Numbered from the stretch's first letter, positions 17,857 through 27,990 are shown. The stretch is 58,212 nucleotides of DNA from CAYNWT01 sp964450955 (GCA_964450955.1 CAYVFI010000042.1:1-58212); one strand, 5' to 3'. The notes: generated from the letters alone by a model not told the origin. Program-made: numbers and translations.

Positions 17857-19869
17857 CTATGAGAACAGTCGCGAGACGTCCTGGCCGACGACGAAGACCA
17901 TCAGGCCAAGGATCATGATGAGACCGACGTACTGAGCGATGATGAGTACCTTCTCGCTTGGTTTCTTGCCGGCGACGGCTTCGTAGGTGAGGAACACCAT
18001 GTGGCCGCCGTCCAGAACCGGAATCGGCAGAAAGTTTAGTACGGCCAGGTTCACGCTGAGGAACCCGAGGAAGATCATCAATCGAGACGGCCCCTGCTTC
18101 GCGACTGCGTAGCCCACCTGAGCGATACCAACCGGACCCTGGAGGTTCTTCACTGAAATTCGGCCGGTGAAAAGTCCTCGCAGTGTCAGATAAATCTGCA
18201 GGATATTTTTCTTTGTGCTCTTGTAGCCCATAACAAACGCTTCGCCGACGCTGTTGGCTTTCTGCTGAACCTGAAGGCTTTCCGTCTTGAACCCGCGAAT
18301 GGGCATATACATGGTGTCTTCGGTTTCGAACTCTTTCAGAGTCTTCGCAAACGACTTATCGCCGCTCTGTATGTGCAAAACAATGTGCTTGTCCGGAACC
18401 ACCTGGCAGTTCCAAAACGCCAGCGCCCAGTTAACTGGTTTCTTGGCGTCTTCTTTGTCTTCGTGCTTAAGCTCAAGAGCGTCGCTTTCTTTACCATCAG
18501 GCGAGACGAACTCCAGCTTTGTGATCTTTTGACCGGCTTCAATGTCGCCGGCTCGGTCGGCTTCAGATCCGGGTTTCACCATCGCGATACGCGTATCAAC
18601 AAAAAACGCGGCTCCGATGGCGGGTGCAGGCAGCGGTTCGCTTAGATAACTAAGACCCGTTTCCCAGCCAGGTCGATCGGTTGGGCTAATCTCAAGTGTG
18701 ATGTCACTATCGCCTGAACCTTCAATCTTTCGCCGAACAACCAGTGGGATTGGTTCTGCTCTCTTTGATAGTTCTTGCAGCAGGTCCGGCAGTTGTACGG
18801 GATCGATTTCAGTGCCGACCGACTTTCCATCAACTGTTTTGATAACGTCGCCGACCTGCAGCTTGGCTCGCTCAGCCGCTGAGCCTGACTGAATGGCCGC
18901 GATTGGGCCCATTTCCATAGACAGCCCCAACGATCGAAACTTCAAAGCTTTGACTGTTGTCGTAACCGTCTCACCGGCGGAACCATCTTCTTTCTTGAGT
19001 CGCTCAAGTTCGAAGACGGCTGGCCTGGATCGCTGCTCACTTAGAATTCTTTTTACGCTGGCGAAGTCCTCAATCTTCTCACCATTCAGACCAACAATGG
19101 TGTCGCCTGGCAAGAACGGCGGATCCGCTTCTTCAGCCGGGAACCCGGCCATTGTGACTGGGTCGTCATCTTTCAGCGGCTGGATAACGTGATGGTTTTG
19201 GATTGGGAAGACACCAATTTGCGGCATGCCTTCACTACTGTCGGGCGTGATTGTTGTTTCGAACATCGTTCCGTTTGCCCGAACACCCTTCACCTGCACA
19301 TCACCTTTGGACAATGCGACATCCATTGAAAGGTCGTTAAACGTCGCCATCTTCTCGCCGTTAACGTGGGTAATCTCGTCACCCAAACGCAGCCCTTGTG
19401 TCCACGCGGGTGAACCTGTTGCAACGCCGCCGACCACTGGCGGTTCTTCCATGACGCCCAGCCCATAGGCGGCCGCATAAAATAAACATGCCGTAATAAT
19501 ATTCATGACGACGCCAGCGGAGATAATCGCCATGCGCTGCCAGACTTTTTTCGCGCTATACGAGCGCGGGTTTTCAGCAATTTCTTCGTTGGCCGTCTTG
19601 CTGGCGTCCATATCATCCTGACCCAGCATCTTCACGTAGCCACCAAACGGAACCGCAGACAGCGCGTATTCGGTTTCGCCTTTTTGTCGGCTCCACAGAA
19701 TCGGGCCGAAGCCGATACTGAACCGTTCGACATGCACATCGCACCACTTGGCGACGGCGAAGTGGCCAAGTTCATGAAAGAAGATGACCAAACCCAGCCC
19801 CAGCATCACGCAGAGTGCGTTCCAGATGGGCCCAAGAAATCCAGCGATATCGACGGCTAGTGTTTCCAC
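17857..19869 (-). CDS. rseP: RseP-type site-2 metalloprotease with several PDZ domains
   Basis: A 670-aa inner-membrane zinc protease of the RIP family, which cuts transmembrane anchors such as anti-sigma factors. HELGH sits in the first membrane helix (32-36), the third ligand motif PVLDGG at about 617-622 in a late helix, with a final helix at the C-terminus. Between them are apparently four PDZ-like units (segments around GSPAWTQGLRLGDEI, FLPGDTIVGLNGEKI, SAAERAKLQVGDVI and GSEADRAGDIEAGQKI), where E. coli RseP has two in 450 aa. Start at 19869 overlaps the dxr stop by 13 bp, so the two are translationally linked. The order dxr then rseP is widely conserved in bacteria, though the usual cdsA and uppS are missing here. 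Confidence 0.94.
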   Translation of the reverse strand: METLAVDIAGFLGPIWNALCVMLGLGLVIFFHELGHFAVAKWCDVHVERFSIGFGPILWSRQKGETEYALSAVPFGGYVKMLGQDDMDASKTANEEIAENPRSYSAKKVWQRMAIISAGVVMNIITACLFYAAAYGLGVMEEPPVVGGVATGSPAWTQGLRLGDEITHVNGEKMATFNDLSMDVALSKGDVQVKGVRANGTMFETTITPDSSEGMPQIGVFPIQNHHVIQPLKDDDPVTMAGFPAEEADPPFLPGDTIVGLNGEKIEDFASVKRILSEQRSRPAVFELERLKKEDGSAGETVTTTVKALKFRSLGLSMEMGPIAAIQSGSAAERAKLQVGDVIKTVDGKSVGTEIDPVQLPDLLQELSKRAEPIPLVVRRKIEGSGDSDITLEISPTDRPGWETGLSYLSEPLPAPAIGAAFFVDTRIAMVKPGSEADRAGDIEAGQKITKLEFVSPDGKESDALELKHEDKEDAKKPVNWALAFWNCQVVPDKHIVLHIQSGDKSFAKTLKEFETEDTMYMPIRGFKTESLQVQQKANSVGEAFVMGYKSTKKNILQIYLTLRGLFTGRISVKNLQGPVGIAQVGYAVAKQGPSRLMIFLGFLSVNLAVLNFLPIPVLDGGHMVFLTYEAVAGKKPSEKVLIIAQYVGLIMILGLMVFVVGQDVSRLFS

Positions 19870-21005
19870 GACCGTGCCTCCTCACGTGCCCACCGGTCCA
19901 AATCCATCAGATCTGTCAGCGTGGGGCTCGTATCGAAATTATGATGTTCTAAAACAGTCCGACAGACTCGCGCGATGTCTGTGAAACCAAGATCTCCGGC
20001 GAGGAACCGTTCGACGGCAACCTCATTGGCGGCATTCAATACGGCACCCGCTGTGCCACCGCGTTCGGCGACTTCAAAACCGAGTCCAATTGCCGGGAAC
20101 CGCTTCAGGTCAGGCGGTTCGAGTTCCAGCGTCATGGCCTGCGTCCAGTCAATGCGCGGACAGACAGCCTCGGTACGTTCAGGATAGGTTAAAGCGTACT
20201 GTATGGGCAGTCGCATATCGGGGGGTGACATTTGGGCAATAACACTGCCGTCGGAGAACTCGACAAACGAATGCAGAATCGACTGTGGATGCACAACGAC
20301 CTCGATTTGGTGAGCCTCAACACCAAAAAGCCATCGAGCTTCAATAATCTCGAGAGCCTTATTCATCATGGTCGCTGAATCGATCGAAATCTTGGGCCCC
20401 ATTTGCCAGGTTGGATGAGCCAAAGCCGTTTCCGGCGTCACTGATTGCATTTCAGCCGCCGATGCCTGCCGAAATGGGCCACCACTGGCCGTCAGGACAA
20501 TTCGTTTCACGGCCGACCGAGGCCCTGATTGCATGGCCTGGAAAACGGCACTGTGTTCGCTGTCGACCGGAATCAGTTCTGAACCACGCTCTTTGGCCAG
20601 ATCCATGATGAGCGGACCAGCAACCACGAGTGTCTCTTTGTTGGCCAAACCAACGCGTTTTCCGCACTCCACCGCCGCCCAGGTTCCTCTTAGCCCGGCC
20701 GCTCCCACAATCGCTGAAATAACGCAATCGACGTCTTCCAGCGTGGCAATTGCCTCGACCTCATCGGCTCCGAACCGCAAATCCGTGTCCGTACAAAACT
20801 GGCCGCGATCGACCGTTGAGGCCAAAGATTCGTTCGCCAAAACGGCTCGCCGAGGCTGAAAAGCCTGAGTTTGTCTCGCCAACTGTTCCCAACTGGAAGA
20901 CGCGGCCGCGGCGACCAACTGCATACTGTCCGGGTGATGACTAATGACATCCAGGCAGCTTGTGCCGATAGACCCGGTTGAGCCGAGCACAGCGATACGC
21001 TTCAT
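19857..21005 (-). CDS. dxr: 1-deoxy-D-xylulose 5-phosphate reductoisomerase
   Basis: A 382-aa cytoplasmic enzyme that turns DXP into methylerythritol phosphate with NADPH, the committed step of the MEP isoprenoid route. Start at 21005 (MKRIAVLGSTGSIG) puts the NADPH-binding GSTGSIG at 8-14 where the family has it. Also present: LANKETLV, the metal-binding IPVDSEHSA, the SGGPFR loop and PKISIDSATMMNK. Length is normal. The 3' end overlaps rseP by 13 bp. Divergent from ftsH across about 285 bp. Confidence 0.97.
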   Translation of the reverse strand: MKRIAVLGSTGSIGTSCLDVISHHPDSMQLVAAAASSSWEQLARQTQAFQPRRAVLANESLASTVDRGQFCTDTDLRFGADEVEAIATLEDVDCVISAIVGAAGLRGTWAAVECGKRVGLANKETLVVAGPLIMDLAKERGSELIPVDSEHSAVFQAMQSGPRSAVKRIVLTASGGPFRQASAAEMQSVTPETALAHPTWQMGPKISIDSATMMNKALEIIEARWLFGVEAHQIEVVVHPQSILHSFVEFSDGSVIAQMSPPDMRLPIQYALTYPERTEAVCPRIDWTQAMTLELEPPDLKRFPAIGLGFEVAERGGTAGAVLNAANEVAVERFLAGDLGFTDIARVCRTVLEHHNFDTSPTLTDLMDLDRWAREEARSWKH

Positions 21006-21291
21006 TGGTCGTCTGAGTCGGTCTGGGCTCGCCTGGAAAACGAACCGGCAATTGGAAGTTGGCAACTGCAAGTGTTTGCCTGGCCAACGATTACAGCGAG
21101 TAGTCCTCGATTCTAGGACGACCCTAAACCGCGGACAAGGTTGTCTCTAACCATGACATGCCGCGGTTGACCCTTTAACTTACCCGACCTAGAGTCGAAT
21201 AGGAGCAATAGCCTGCGGCTGGTGGTTCCTCCCGGAGTTGAGCTGCCGCCCAGAGCCCCATCGAAATAACTGCAATCGGAACCGCTGTCTA

Positions 21292-23340
21292 ATGGCGAAC
21301 GACCCCCCTCGCAATGAACAACCCGGACGTGGAAATGCGCCTCGGAACGAAAAACCACAGACCAGCAACCTTGGTTGGTACCTGCTTATCGGTGTGGTTG
21401 TCCTGTTTGTCGTACTGGCGGTCGCCGGAAACGAAGCCGGTAGCCGCACACAGGTGAAGCTGAGTGAGTTCATCTCGGGGCTGACTAACGACAATTTCGC
21501 CAGGCACAACACGCACGAAGTCACGTTTACACAAACGGGCATCACGTTTCAAAACAAAGCCAAGGACCAGGTTGTCAAAGATGGCAAGATTGAGGTCGTT
21601 CGCTCGTTTGTCCCGATGGTCGGTATCGACGAACAAACTCGGAAGAAGCTGACCGACCTGCTGGACGAAAAAGGAGTCCCCTACGCCGGCAGTACTCAGG
21701 AATCAGATTGGCTGGGAGTCATCTCGTTCCTCATCATTCCAATTCTGTTTCTGATCTTCTTCGTCTACCTCATCCGACGCATGGGTGGAGCCGGTTCGGC
21801 GATGTCGTTCGGGCGTAGCCGCGGACGCATGTACGCGCAGGAAGATATCGAAATCACATTTGGCGACGTCGCTGGTATCGACGAAGCCGTCGAAGAACTG
21901 AGAGAGATCGTCGAGTTCCTTCGTGTTCCAGGAAAGTACCAGGCACTCGGCGGACGAATCCCGCGCGGTGTGTTGTTGGTGGGGCCTCCGGGAACCGGTA
22001 AGACCCTGCTGGCTAAGGCAGTTGCCGGCGAAGCGGGTGTCCCGTTCTTCAGCCTGTCCGGTTCTGACTTCGTTGAAATGTTTGTCGGCGTTGGAGCCGC
22101 TCGTGTTCGCGACATGTTCCAACAAGCCGGCCAACGTGCTCCGGCAATTATCTTTATTGACGAACTTGATGCGCTGGGCAAAGTCCGTGGTAGCGGGATG
22201 CCTGGCGGCCATGACGAACGCGAACAAACGCTCAACGCACTGTTGGTTGAGATGGACGGTTTCGGTTCTGACCAAAGCGTCATCGTGATGGCGGCCACAA
22301 ACCGCCCCGAAACTCTGGACCCTGCTTTAATGCGACCGGGCCGCTTCGACCGCAACGTTTTGGTCGACCGACCAGACATCAAGGGTCGAGAACTTATCCT
22401 GAAAGTACACATCAAGAAGGTGAAGTGCGACGAGTCTGTCGACCTTGCCCGCATCGCAAAACTCACACCCGGTTTTGTGGGTGCTGACCTGGCGAATCTC
22501 GTCAACGAAGCCGCACTGCTGGCCGCGCGACGTGACCGCAAATCGGTTTCGATGGCTGAGTTCGAAGAAGGTTTCGAACGCGTTGTCGCGGGACTGGAAA
22601 AACAAAGTCGCGTGCTGGACGAAGAAGAAAAAACACGCACCGCGTATCACGAATGTGGACACGCATTGGCCGCGTGCAGCCTGCCGCATACAGATCCGGT
22701 TCACAAAATCTCGGTCATCCCCCGCGGAATGGCGCTGGGTTACACCATGCACCGGCCGGATTCTGAACGTCACAATAAGACGAAAACAGAACTCACCAAT
22801 TCAATCTGCTGCCTGCTGGGCGGAATTGCCGCTGAGAAAGTTGTCTACGACGAAACGTCTGTCGGAGCCCAAAACGACCTGCAACGCGCGACCGATATCG
22901 CTCGCCGCATGGTTACCGAATTCGGCATGAGCCCCAAGTTGGGCACAGTACACTACAGCGAAACGCGCACGTCACTGCATCTGGGTGGTGGGCTGGGAGC
23001 CGGCGACGCCGTGCACAGTCAGGAAACGACTCGCGAAATCGACATGGAAGTCAAACGCATCATCGACGAGTGCTACAACACCGTCATTGAGATCATGCGT
23101 GACGACCGGGAACTGTTGGAACAGATGACTGTCGAACTTCTCGAAGTCGAAGTCATGGACGCCGACCACCTGCACCGCATTCTGGACGAACACCGTACCG
23201 GCCCCAAACTTAAGCCGGGCACCTACGTTCCAGTACACGAAAAGTTCGAACGACCAATACGCGCCCGAGACACCAAACCCGCAGCCAACGAAGAAGAACC
23301 ACCCCCGGCACAAGCCGACGGTTCCGGCACCAGCGCTTGA
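21292..23340 (+). CDS. ftsH: ATP-dependent zinc metalloprotease FtsH
   Basis: A 682-aa membrane-anchored AAA+ protease that degrades misfolded membrane and short-lived regulatory proteins as a hexamer. ATG at 21292 is preferred over an upstream TTG. Two membrane segments (about 27-47 and 141-161) flank an outer domain. AAA module: Walker A GPPGTGKT (about 231-238), Walker B IIFIDELDA, second region of homology ending MRPGRFDR. M41 peptidase: HECGH at 453-457 with the third ligand Asp in the region NDLQRAT. The first residues are Asn/Pro/Arg-rich and the tail is Pro/Glu-rich and likely disordered. Length compares with 610-700 aa for the family. Confidence 0.97.
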   Translation: MANDPPRNEQPGRGNAPRNEKPQTSNLGWYLLIGVVVLFVVLAVAGNEAGSRTQVKLSEFISGLTNDNFARHNTHEVTFTQTGITFQNKAKDQVVKDGKIEVVRSFVPMVGIDEQTRKKLTDLLDEKGVPYAGSTQESDWLGVISFLIIPILFLIFFVYLIRRMGGAGSAMSFGRSRGRMYAQEDIEITFGDVAGIDEAVEELREIVEFLRVPGKYQALGGRIPRGVLLVGPPGTGKTLLAKAVAGEAGVPFFSLSGSDFVEMFVGVGAARVRDMFQQAGQRAPAIIFIDELDALGKVRGSGMPGGHDEREQTLNALLVEMDGFGSDQSVIVMAATNRPETLDPALMRPGRFDRNVLVDRPDIKGRELILKVHIKKVKCDESVDLARIAKLTPGFVGADLANLVNEAALLAARRDRKSVSMAEFEEGFERVVAGLEKQSRVLDEEEKTRTAYHECGHALAACSLPHTDPVHKISVIPRGMALGYTMHRPDSERHNKTKTELTNSICCLLGGIAAEKVVYDETSVGAQNDLQRATDIARRMVTEFGMSPKLGTVHYSETRTSLHLGGGLGAGDAVHSQETTREIDMEVKRIIDECYNTVIEIMRDDRELLEQMTVELLEVEVMDADHLHRILDEHRTGPKLKPGTYVPVHEKFERPIRARDTKPAANEEEPPPAQADGSGTSA

Positions 23341-23557
23341 AATAGCACACGGACCCGGGCCGTTCACAAGCCTGCGTCCGTACCTGGGGCCTCCGAGCCC
23401 CAAGGTTCTATCCCGTCGCCGCTCCCCAAACCCTGCATCGGCGGTGCTCTTGGGTTCGCACGCAAACCGTATCAGCGAACACCATCGCGCGTGCTCGGGC
23501 CTGGAAGCCCACAAGTACGACCAGAGGAACCGAAGGCCTCCACGACCCGGACCGAGT

Positions 23558-24232
23558 TCAACACTCCAAACTGCGCCACAAATACCAGGACGCCATCGAA
23601 CCATACGGCGCCCAGCACTCCGCAATCGCGCTGGCTTCAGCGCTGGTTGGCATCTCTTCCAACTGGTACTCATTCCGAATCGCCGCGCGCAGTCCGAGGT
23701 CATCCGGTGCGAAGACATCTGGTCGGCCCAGCCCAAAGATAAGAAACATCTGAGCCGTCCAGCGGCCGATACCCTTGACCTTAATTAGCTCGGCAATCAC
23801 GCCTTCGTTGTCTAACCTTGCCACGCGGCGGAAATTCAGTTCGCCGCTTTGCACGTGTTCCGACAGGTTCAACAGGTAGCCGGCTTTCTGCCGTGAGATT
23901 CCAATCGCCCGCAGTTCGTCCACGGACAACCGACAAACCTCAGCCGCCGAAACACGACGGTTGGGCATGCTGTCAAGCAGCCGATTGCGAATCGTTTTGG
24001 CTGCCGCGACAGAAATTTGCTGCGAGAGAATCGACCGAACCAACAAAGGATACCGATCGCGCGAAGGCTTTAGTTTGAACGGACCAACGCGTTTGACAAT
24101 GTCAGCCATGACGGGGTCGCAGCGTCTTAGATGCCGCAACCCGCGCTTGACAACCGCCGGATCTCCAATCGATTCGGCCACGTTACCGGGCAGCTTCAAT
24201 AGCGACCGGCGTTGTGATTGTGCTGATTCCAA
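23558..24232 (-). CDS. DNA-3-methyladenine glycosylase, AlkA-like
   Basis: A 224-aa HhH-GPD DNA repair glycosylase. Landmarks: RSILSQQIS, the helix-hairpin-helix KVKGIGRWTAQMF, then VFAPDDLGL whose second Asp matches the catalytic Asp of AlkA. It lacks AlkA's N-terminal subdomain, as in the shorter bacterial and yeast MAG1 types. Expected role: removal of alkylated purines. The start used here (24232) overlaps the preceding DUF1080 gene by 50 bp; a GTG at 24181, one base after that gene's TAA stop, is an attractive alternative and would remove 17 poorly conserved residues. Either way the two genes are likely cotranscribed. Confidence 0.92.
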   Translation of the reverse strand: MESAQSQRRSLLKLPGNVAESIGDPAVVKRGLRHLRRCDPVMADIVKRVGPFKLKPSRDRYPLLVRSILSQQISVAAAKTIRNRLLDSMPNRRVSAAEVCRLSVDELRAIGISRQKAGYLLNLSEHVQSGELNFRRVARLDNEGVIAELIKVKGIGRWTAQMFLIFGLGRPDVFAPDDLGLRAAIRNEYQLEEMPTSAEASAIAECWAPYGSMASWYLWRSLEC

Positions 24233-25247
24233 ACTGAGGTGCTAAGTACATTGGCACCGCAGGACTGGTGCTGACTGAATGGTCGACAATCCAGATGTTG
24301 CGGAAGCGAACCGGGTCGGAGTGGTTCTGAAGCTTCGTGGGAAACAGGTTCGGACCTTCCGGCTTTCCAGCCCCCGTCTTGCGTTCGACATTAAAGTTGC
24401 TGTGAACCGGATACCCGTTGTGCAGCACCGTGAGCCTGGCGTTTTGGTACTTGTTGCCCTCGGAATCAAAACGAGGCGAATAGAAAGTGATGTCGTAGGT
24501 CTGCCAGCTTAGCGGCGGCAGGCACATATTCACGTTCGGTTCCTTGTAACGATACAAGGCTCCGCATTCATTCTTCGCTCCGGCCAGGCCAAATGAATCC
24601 AGAATCTGAATCTCGTAACGACTCTGCAAGTACACGCCACTGTTGGATCGCTTCTGCCCTTTCGAATTCGGCATGTAAGCCAGTTGGAACTCAAGATGCA
24701 AAGTGAAATCCTTCATCATGCGTTTAATCTGAGTTCCCTCTTTCAGCAAACCATCTTCCGTCATCTTGCCGTTTTTAAACTCGTCCGTGTTCGTCCCGTC
24801 AAACAACACAATCGCGTTTGATGGAGGAGCCTGCCCCAGTGTCGGACTTTTTCGCTGAACCTGGTAGAAGCTGCCAAGCTTGTTCCCGCTGCCAGAGAAC
24901 ACCGTTGCCTGCCGATCCTGAATCGATACCTTCAGAGACTCAGCAGAAAGTTCCAGGACATCACCCTTGCGTTCGCCCTGAAGTTGATACTTCTCCTGCC
25001 CGGCGCCCTGCCCCGGCAATCCGCCCATGTGAGCGACGCCTTCGAACTTGCCGTTGCCGCGAGCAATCACCTGCAGCCCAACGGTTCGCAATGTCAAACT
25101 GTTGTCCGGTAATGTGAGTCCGCTGTATTCGCCCTGGAACGCGAAGTCTTCATCCACGTCGGCCAGTTTTGAAATCGCAATTCGATCCTGAGCACCGGCA
25201 GCCAGGGTCAGCGAGGTAACAAACAACAGTGTCGCCGCAATCCGCAT
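24183..25247 (-). CDS. Secreted DUF1080 (3-keto-disaccharide hydrolase domain) protein
   Basis: A 354-aa secreted protein with a signal peptide at 1-19 (cut near AGAQD). The C-terminal two thirds (about 145-340) is a DUF1080 domain, a concanavalin-like jelly roll: IVLFDGTNTDEF opens it, followed by the LHLEFQLAYMPN and SNSGVYLQSRYEIQILDSFG segments typical of the family. Some DUF1080 proteins hydrolyse 3-keto-glycosides and planctomycetes have many. The N-terminal 120 residues are a beta-rich segment of unknown role. Adjacent to the AlkA-like gene, with which it overlaps. Confidence 0.9.
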   Translation of the reverse strand: MRIAATLLFVTSLTLAAGAQDRIAISKLADVDEDFAFQGEYSGLTLPDNSLTLRTVGLQVIARGNGKFEGVAHMGGLPGQGAGQEKYQLQGERKGDVLELSAESLKVSIQDRQATVFSGSGNKLGSFYQVQRKSPTLGQAPPSNAIVLFDGTNTDEFKNGKMTEDGLLKEGTQIKRMMKDFTLHLEFQLAYMPNSKGQKRSNSGVYLQSRYEIQILDSFGLAGAKNECGALYRYKEPNVNMCLPPLSWQTYDITFYSPRFDSEGNKYQNARLTVLHNGYPVHSNFNVERKTGAGKPEGPNLFPTKLQNHSDPVRFRNIWIVDHSVSTSPAVPMYLAPQFGISTITTPVAIEAAR

Positions 25248-25477
25248 TCGATCATTCCCGGTAGAACGGAACCATTGCCCGTCGCGTGCATGTCTTTATC
25301 GCAATCAAGCCTTTGCCCGACTCGCGTTTTGTTGAAGACTTAAGACTCACGTTTTTTTCGCCCATTGCAAGCGTGAATCAAAAACCAGGTCCATCTTCAG
25401 TGACTCTGTTGACGCCACGAACCGCCCGACATTGAATCTTGACGTTTGAAAAACTCGCGTAGCCGTTGGAGTACGAA

Positions 25478-26467
25478 ATGTTTGCAGGCAGATTTTCAGC
25501 GCGGCGGCAGGTCGAGGTTTTTGAACTGCCTGATGCGGCGCTGACCGCGGGCGCGACCGGCGAGATTCTGTTCCAGCCTGAACTCGTGTGCCTGTGCGGT
25601 TCTGACCTGCCATTTTTCGATGACGACTTTGAAGGCCACGGCATCACCTACCCCTCCGAGAACGGCAAGTCGTTGCACGAAATGATCGGCACCGTTGTCA
25701 GCACCAACGGAACGCGATTTTCTGCCGGCGATCGTGTTCTCGCCGTGCCCGAAGAACAACTCGGCTTCTTCGAACGCTTCACGCTTAGCGAACAGCGAGC
25801 CATCCCGCTGGATTCGACAATCCCCGAAGACGAAGCCCTGCTGGCTCAACCATTCGGAACCGTTCTGTTCGCTCTGCAAAAACTGCCCGACATGACAGAC
25901 AAGACAGCGGTCGTCGTTGGCCAGGGTCCCATCGGCCAAATGTTTAACGCCGGACTGAAAAGCCTTGGCGCGAAGAATATCGTCGGTGTCGATTTGTTGG
26001 CTGAAAGACTGGCCGTCAGTCAATCCATGGGAGCCACCGCAACCATCTGCAACAGCCAGTGCGATGCCAGCGAAGCGTTGCAAAACATCCTGGGCAACGT
26101 ACAACCAACCGTCGTCATCGAAGCCGTCGGCCACCGCGCGCAGGCGTTTGATTTGTGCGTTCAACTATGTGGCCACGAAAGTAAGCTTCTGTACTTTGGA
26201 GTCCCCGCGGAAACGATTCGCATCAACATGAAGGCGGCCATGGACAAGAATTTGACGATTCTGACCAGTCTGCACCCTGACTTCGAACACACGTTTCCAC
26301 TGGCGATGAAGTGGATTGGCCAGCGCCGAGTCGACCTGACGCCGCTTATCACGCACCGCTTTGATCTGGACAACATCCAGACCGCATTCGATACATTCCG
26401 CGATCGCACGGGTGGAGCGCATAAGGTGCTTGTCGAATTCCCGGCTTTGAAGAAGGCAGAAAAATGA
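25478..26467 (+). CDS. Zinc-type medium-chain alcohol dehydrogenase family protein
   Basis: A 329-aa MDR-superfamily oxidoreductase. ATG at 25478 is preferred to an in-frame TTG at 25466 because GGAG lies 6 nt upstream. The GroES-like catalytic domain has CLCGSDLPFF (Cys zinc ligand as in sorbitol or threonine dehydrogenases) and a shortened mid-region without an obvious four-Cys structural zinc lobe. The Rossmann part carries VVVGQGPIGQMF (NAD(P)-binding GxGxxG) and GVDLLAERL with an Asp that favours NAD. The substrate is unknown; polyol or sugar alcohols are plausible. The 3' end overlaps the M28 peptidase start by 4 bp (ATGA). Confidence 0.9.
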   Translation: MFAGRFSARRQVEVFELPDAALTAGATGEILFQPELVCLCGSDLPFFDDDFEGHGITYPSENGKSLHEMIGTVVSTNGTRFSAGDRVLAVPEEQLGFFERFTLSEQRAIPLDSTIPEDEALLAQPFGTVLFALQKLPDMTDKTAVVVGQGPIGQMFNAGLKSLGAKNIVGVDLLAERLAVSQSMGATATICNSQCDASEALQNILGNVQPTVVIEAVGHRAQAFDLCVQLCGHESKLLYFGVPAETIRINMKAAMDKNLTILTSLHPDFEHTFPLAMKWIGQRRVDLTPLITHRFDLDNIQTAFDTFRDRTGGAHKVLVEFPALKKAEK

Positions 26468-27990
26468 TCATCGCGAACGGAAGGATCCGCATCGCATTCG
26501 TGATTGCCAGCACGCTGACAGTCACCCCGCTTTACGCCCAAGCGCCGGTTCCGATTGTTCAGAACGCAATCAATGCGATCGCGCAGGACAATCTTCAACA
26601 ACACATCAACGTTCTGGCCAGCGACTCACTGGAAGGTCGCGAAGCCGGTTCCCGAGGCGGCCGGGCGGCGGCGAACTACATTGTCGAACAGCTGCGAAAG
26701 ATCAGTATGGCACCCGCCGGTGTGAATGGCGAGTTCTTTCAACCATTCGGCGGCGCGGCCGACTATCGCAACATCCTGACAGTCGTTCCCGGTTCCGATC
26801 CCGTTCTGCGCAACGAGTACGTTGTTATTGGCGGCCACTACGATCACGTCGGATACGGGAATGCGACAAACAGCTACGGCCCGTTTGGCCAGATCCACAA
26901 CGGAGCCGACGACAATGGCAGCGGCTGCGCGACGTTGTTGGAACTGATGCGAGCCATCAAGGCCACCGGGTACCAACCGAAGCGGTCGATTCTGTTTGCG
27001 TTTTGGGATGGCGAAGAAAAAAACCTGCTGGGTTCAAAACACTTCGTCACAGCTCCCGTGGTCCCGCTACAGCAAATCAAAATGGTGATCAATGTAGACA
27101 TGGTCGGACGTCTGACCGACGAACGCATGGAAATTCTGGGAACACGTACTGCTGTTGGGTTGAGGCGTTTTGTCAGCCGTCGCAACGATCAGGCAATCAA
27201 CATCGACTTCAATTGGGACATCGTCGGCGACAGCGATCACTACCCGTTCGTGCAGCGCCAAATTCCGTTCCTCATGCCGTTTACCGACAAGCACCCGGAC
27301 TACCACCGTCCGTCCGACGACCCCGACAAAATCAACTTCGACGGCATGCAGCGCGTGGGCCGATTGGTTCTGCGCTTGCTGGCATCGTTTGCAGATATGG
27401 CCGCCATCCCAACCTACCGCGCGCGGTGTCGGGTTGAGAGCGAAGGAACCCGCCGAGGTTTCGAACGCGCACTTCCGCCCGTCGCGCCCCGACTGGGAGT
27501 GCAAACCGACCCCACCGGCACCGGAGTCATTGTCCGAACAGTCGTGTTGAACACACCAGCGGCGAACGCCGGTATTCGCCAGGGCGACCAGATCGTGCAA
27601 GTCGCGGGCCTGCCGGTCACAACAGAAACCTTCCGGCCAATCGTGCAAGCAGCGCCCACGCCGACCAAAATTCAGATCGTTCGCAACGGCCAAACAACAG
27701 ACATCGAAGTCCGCCTGGACGGAACACCGCGACGCATTGGCATCGCCTGGCGCACAGACGCGGCCGAACCCGGAACCATGACACTCACCCGCGTCATCCC
27801 CGGTTCTTCAGCCGCTGTCGGCGGACTAAAAGTCGGCGACCGCCTCTACGCGCTCAACGGCGAGCCAACCACGACAGATGAAAACTTCATGGCCGATATC
27901 AAGGATCAAACCGAACTCCGTTTCGACGTCGAACGCAAAGGCCGCCTGACGTCAGTCATCGTCAAACCGCCCCCACAGATGGCTCCCTGA
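26464..27990 (+). CDS. Secreted M28 family peptidase with two PDZ domains
   Basis: A 508-aa exported zinc peptidase. Signal peptide at 1-25 (cut near LYAQA). M28 core at about 45-310: VVIGGHYDHVG (first zinc His-Asp), GADDNGSG (bridging Asp), WDGEEKNLLGS (catalytic Glu pair), NVDMVGR and a late His in PDYHRPSDD. Two PDZ modules follow (about 335-420 and 425-500), the first with VVLNTPAANAGIRQGDQIV and the second with VIPGSSAAVGGLKVGDRLYALNG. M28 members are aminopeptidases; PDZ fusions are common in planctomycetes and acidobacteria. Its start overlaps the upstream dehydrogenase stop, showing translational coupling. Confidence 0.93.
   Translation: MIIANGRIRIAFVIASTLTVTPLYAQAPVPIVQNAINAIAQDNLQQHINVLASDSLEGREAGSRGGRAAANYIVEQLRKISMAPAGVNGEFFQPFGGAADYRNILTVVPGSDPVLRNEYVVIGGHYDHVGYGNATNSYGPFGQIHNGADDNGSGCATLLELMRAIKATGYQPKRSILFAFWDGEEKNLLGSKHFVTAPVVPLQQIKMVINVDMVGRLTDERMEILGTRTAVGLRRFVSRRNDQAINIDFNWDIVGDSDHYPFVQRQIPFLMPFTDKHPDYHRPSDDPDKINFDGMQRVGRLVLRLLASFADMAAIPTYRARCRVESEGTRRGFERALPPVAPRLGVQTDPTGTGVIVRTVVLNTPAANAGIRQGDQIVQVAGLPVTTETFRPIVQAAPTPTKIQIVRNGQTTDIEVRLDGTPRRIGIAWRTDAAEPGTMTLTRVIPGSSAAVGGLKVGDRLYALNGEPTTTDENFMADIKDQTELRFDVERKGRLTSVIVKPPPQMAP

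Noticed and set aside
23384..23416. Terminator after ftsH
   Set aside because: There is a GGGGC/GCCCC hairpin around 23390-23405, but no T-run follows and the arms are imperfect.
22972..23736. 254-codon minus-strand frame near the ftsH end
   Set aside because: Antisense to ftsH and low-complexity; continues through a noncoding gap.
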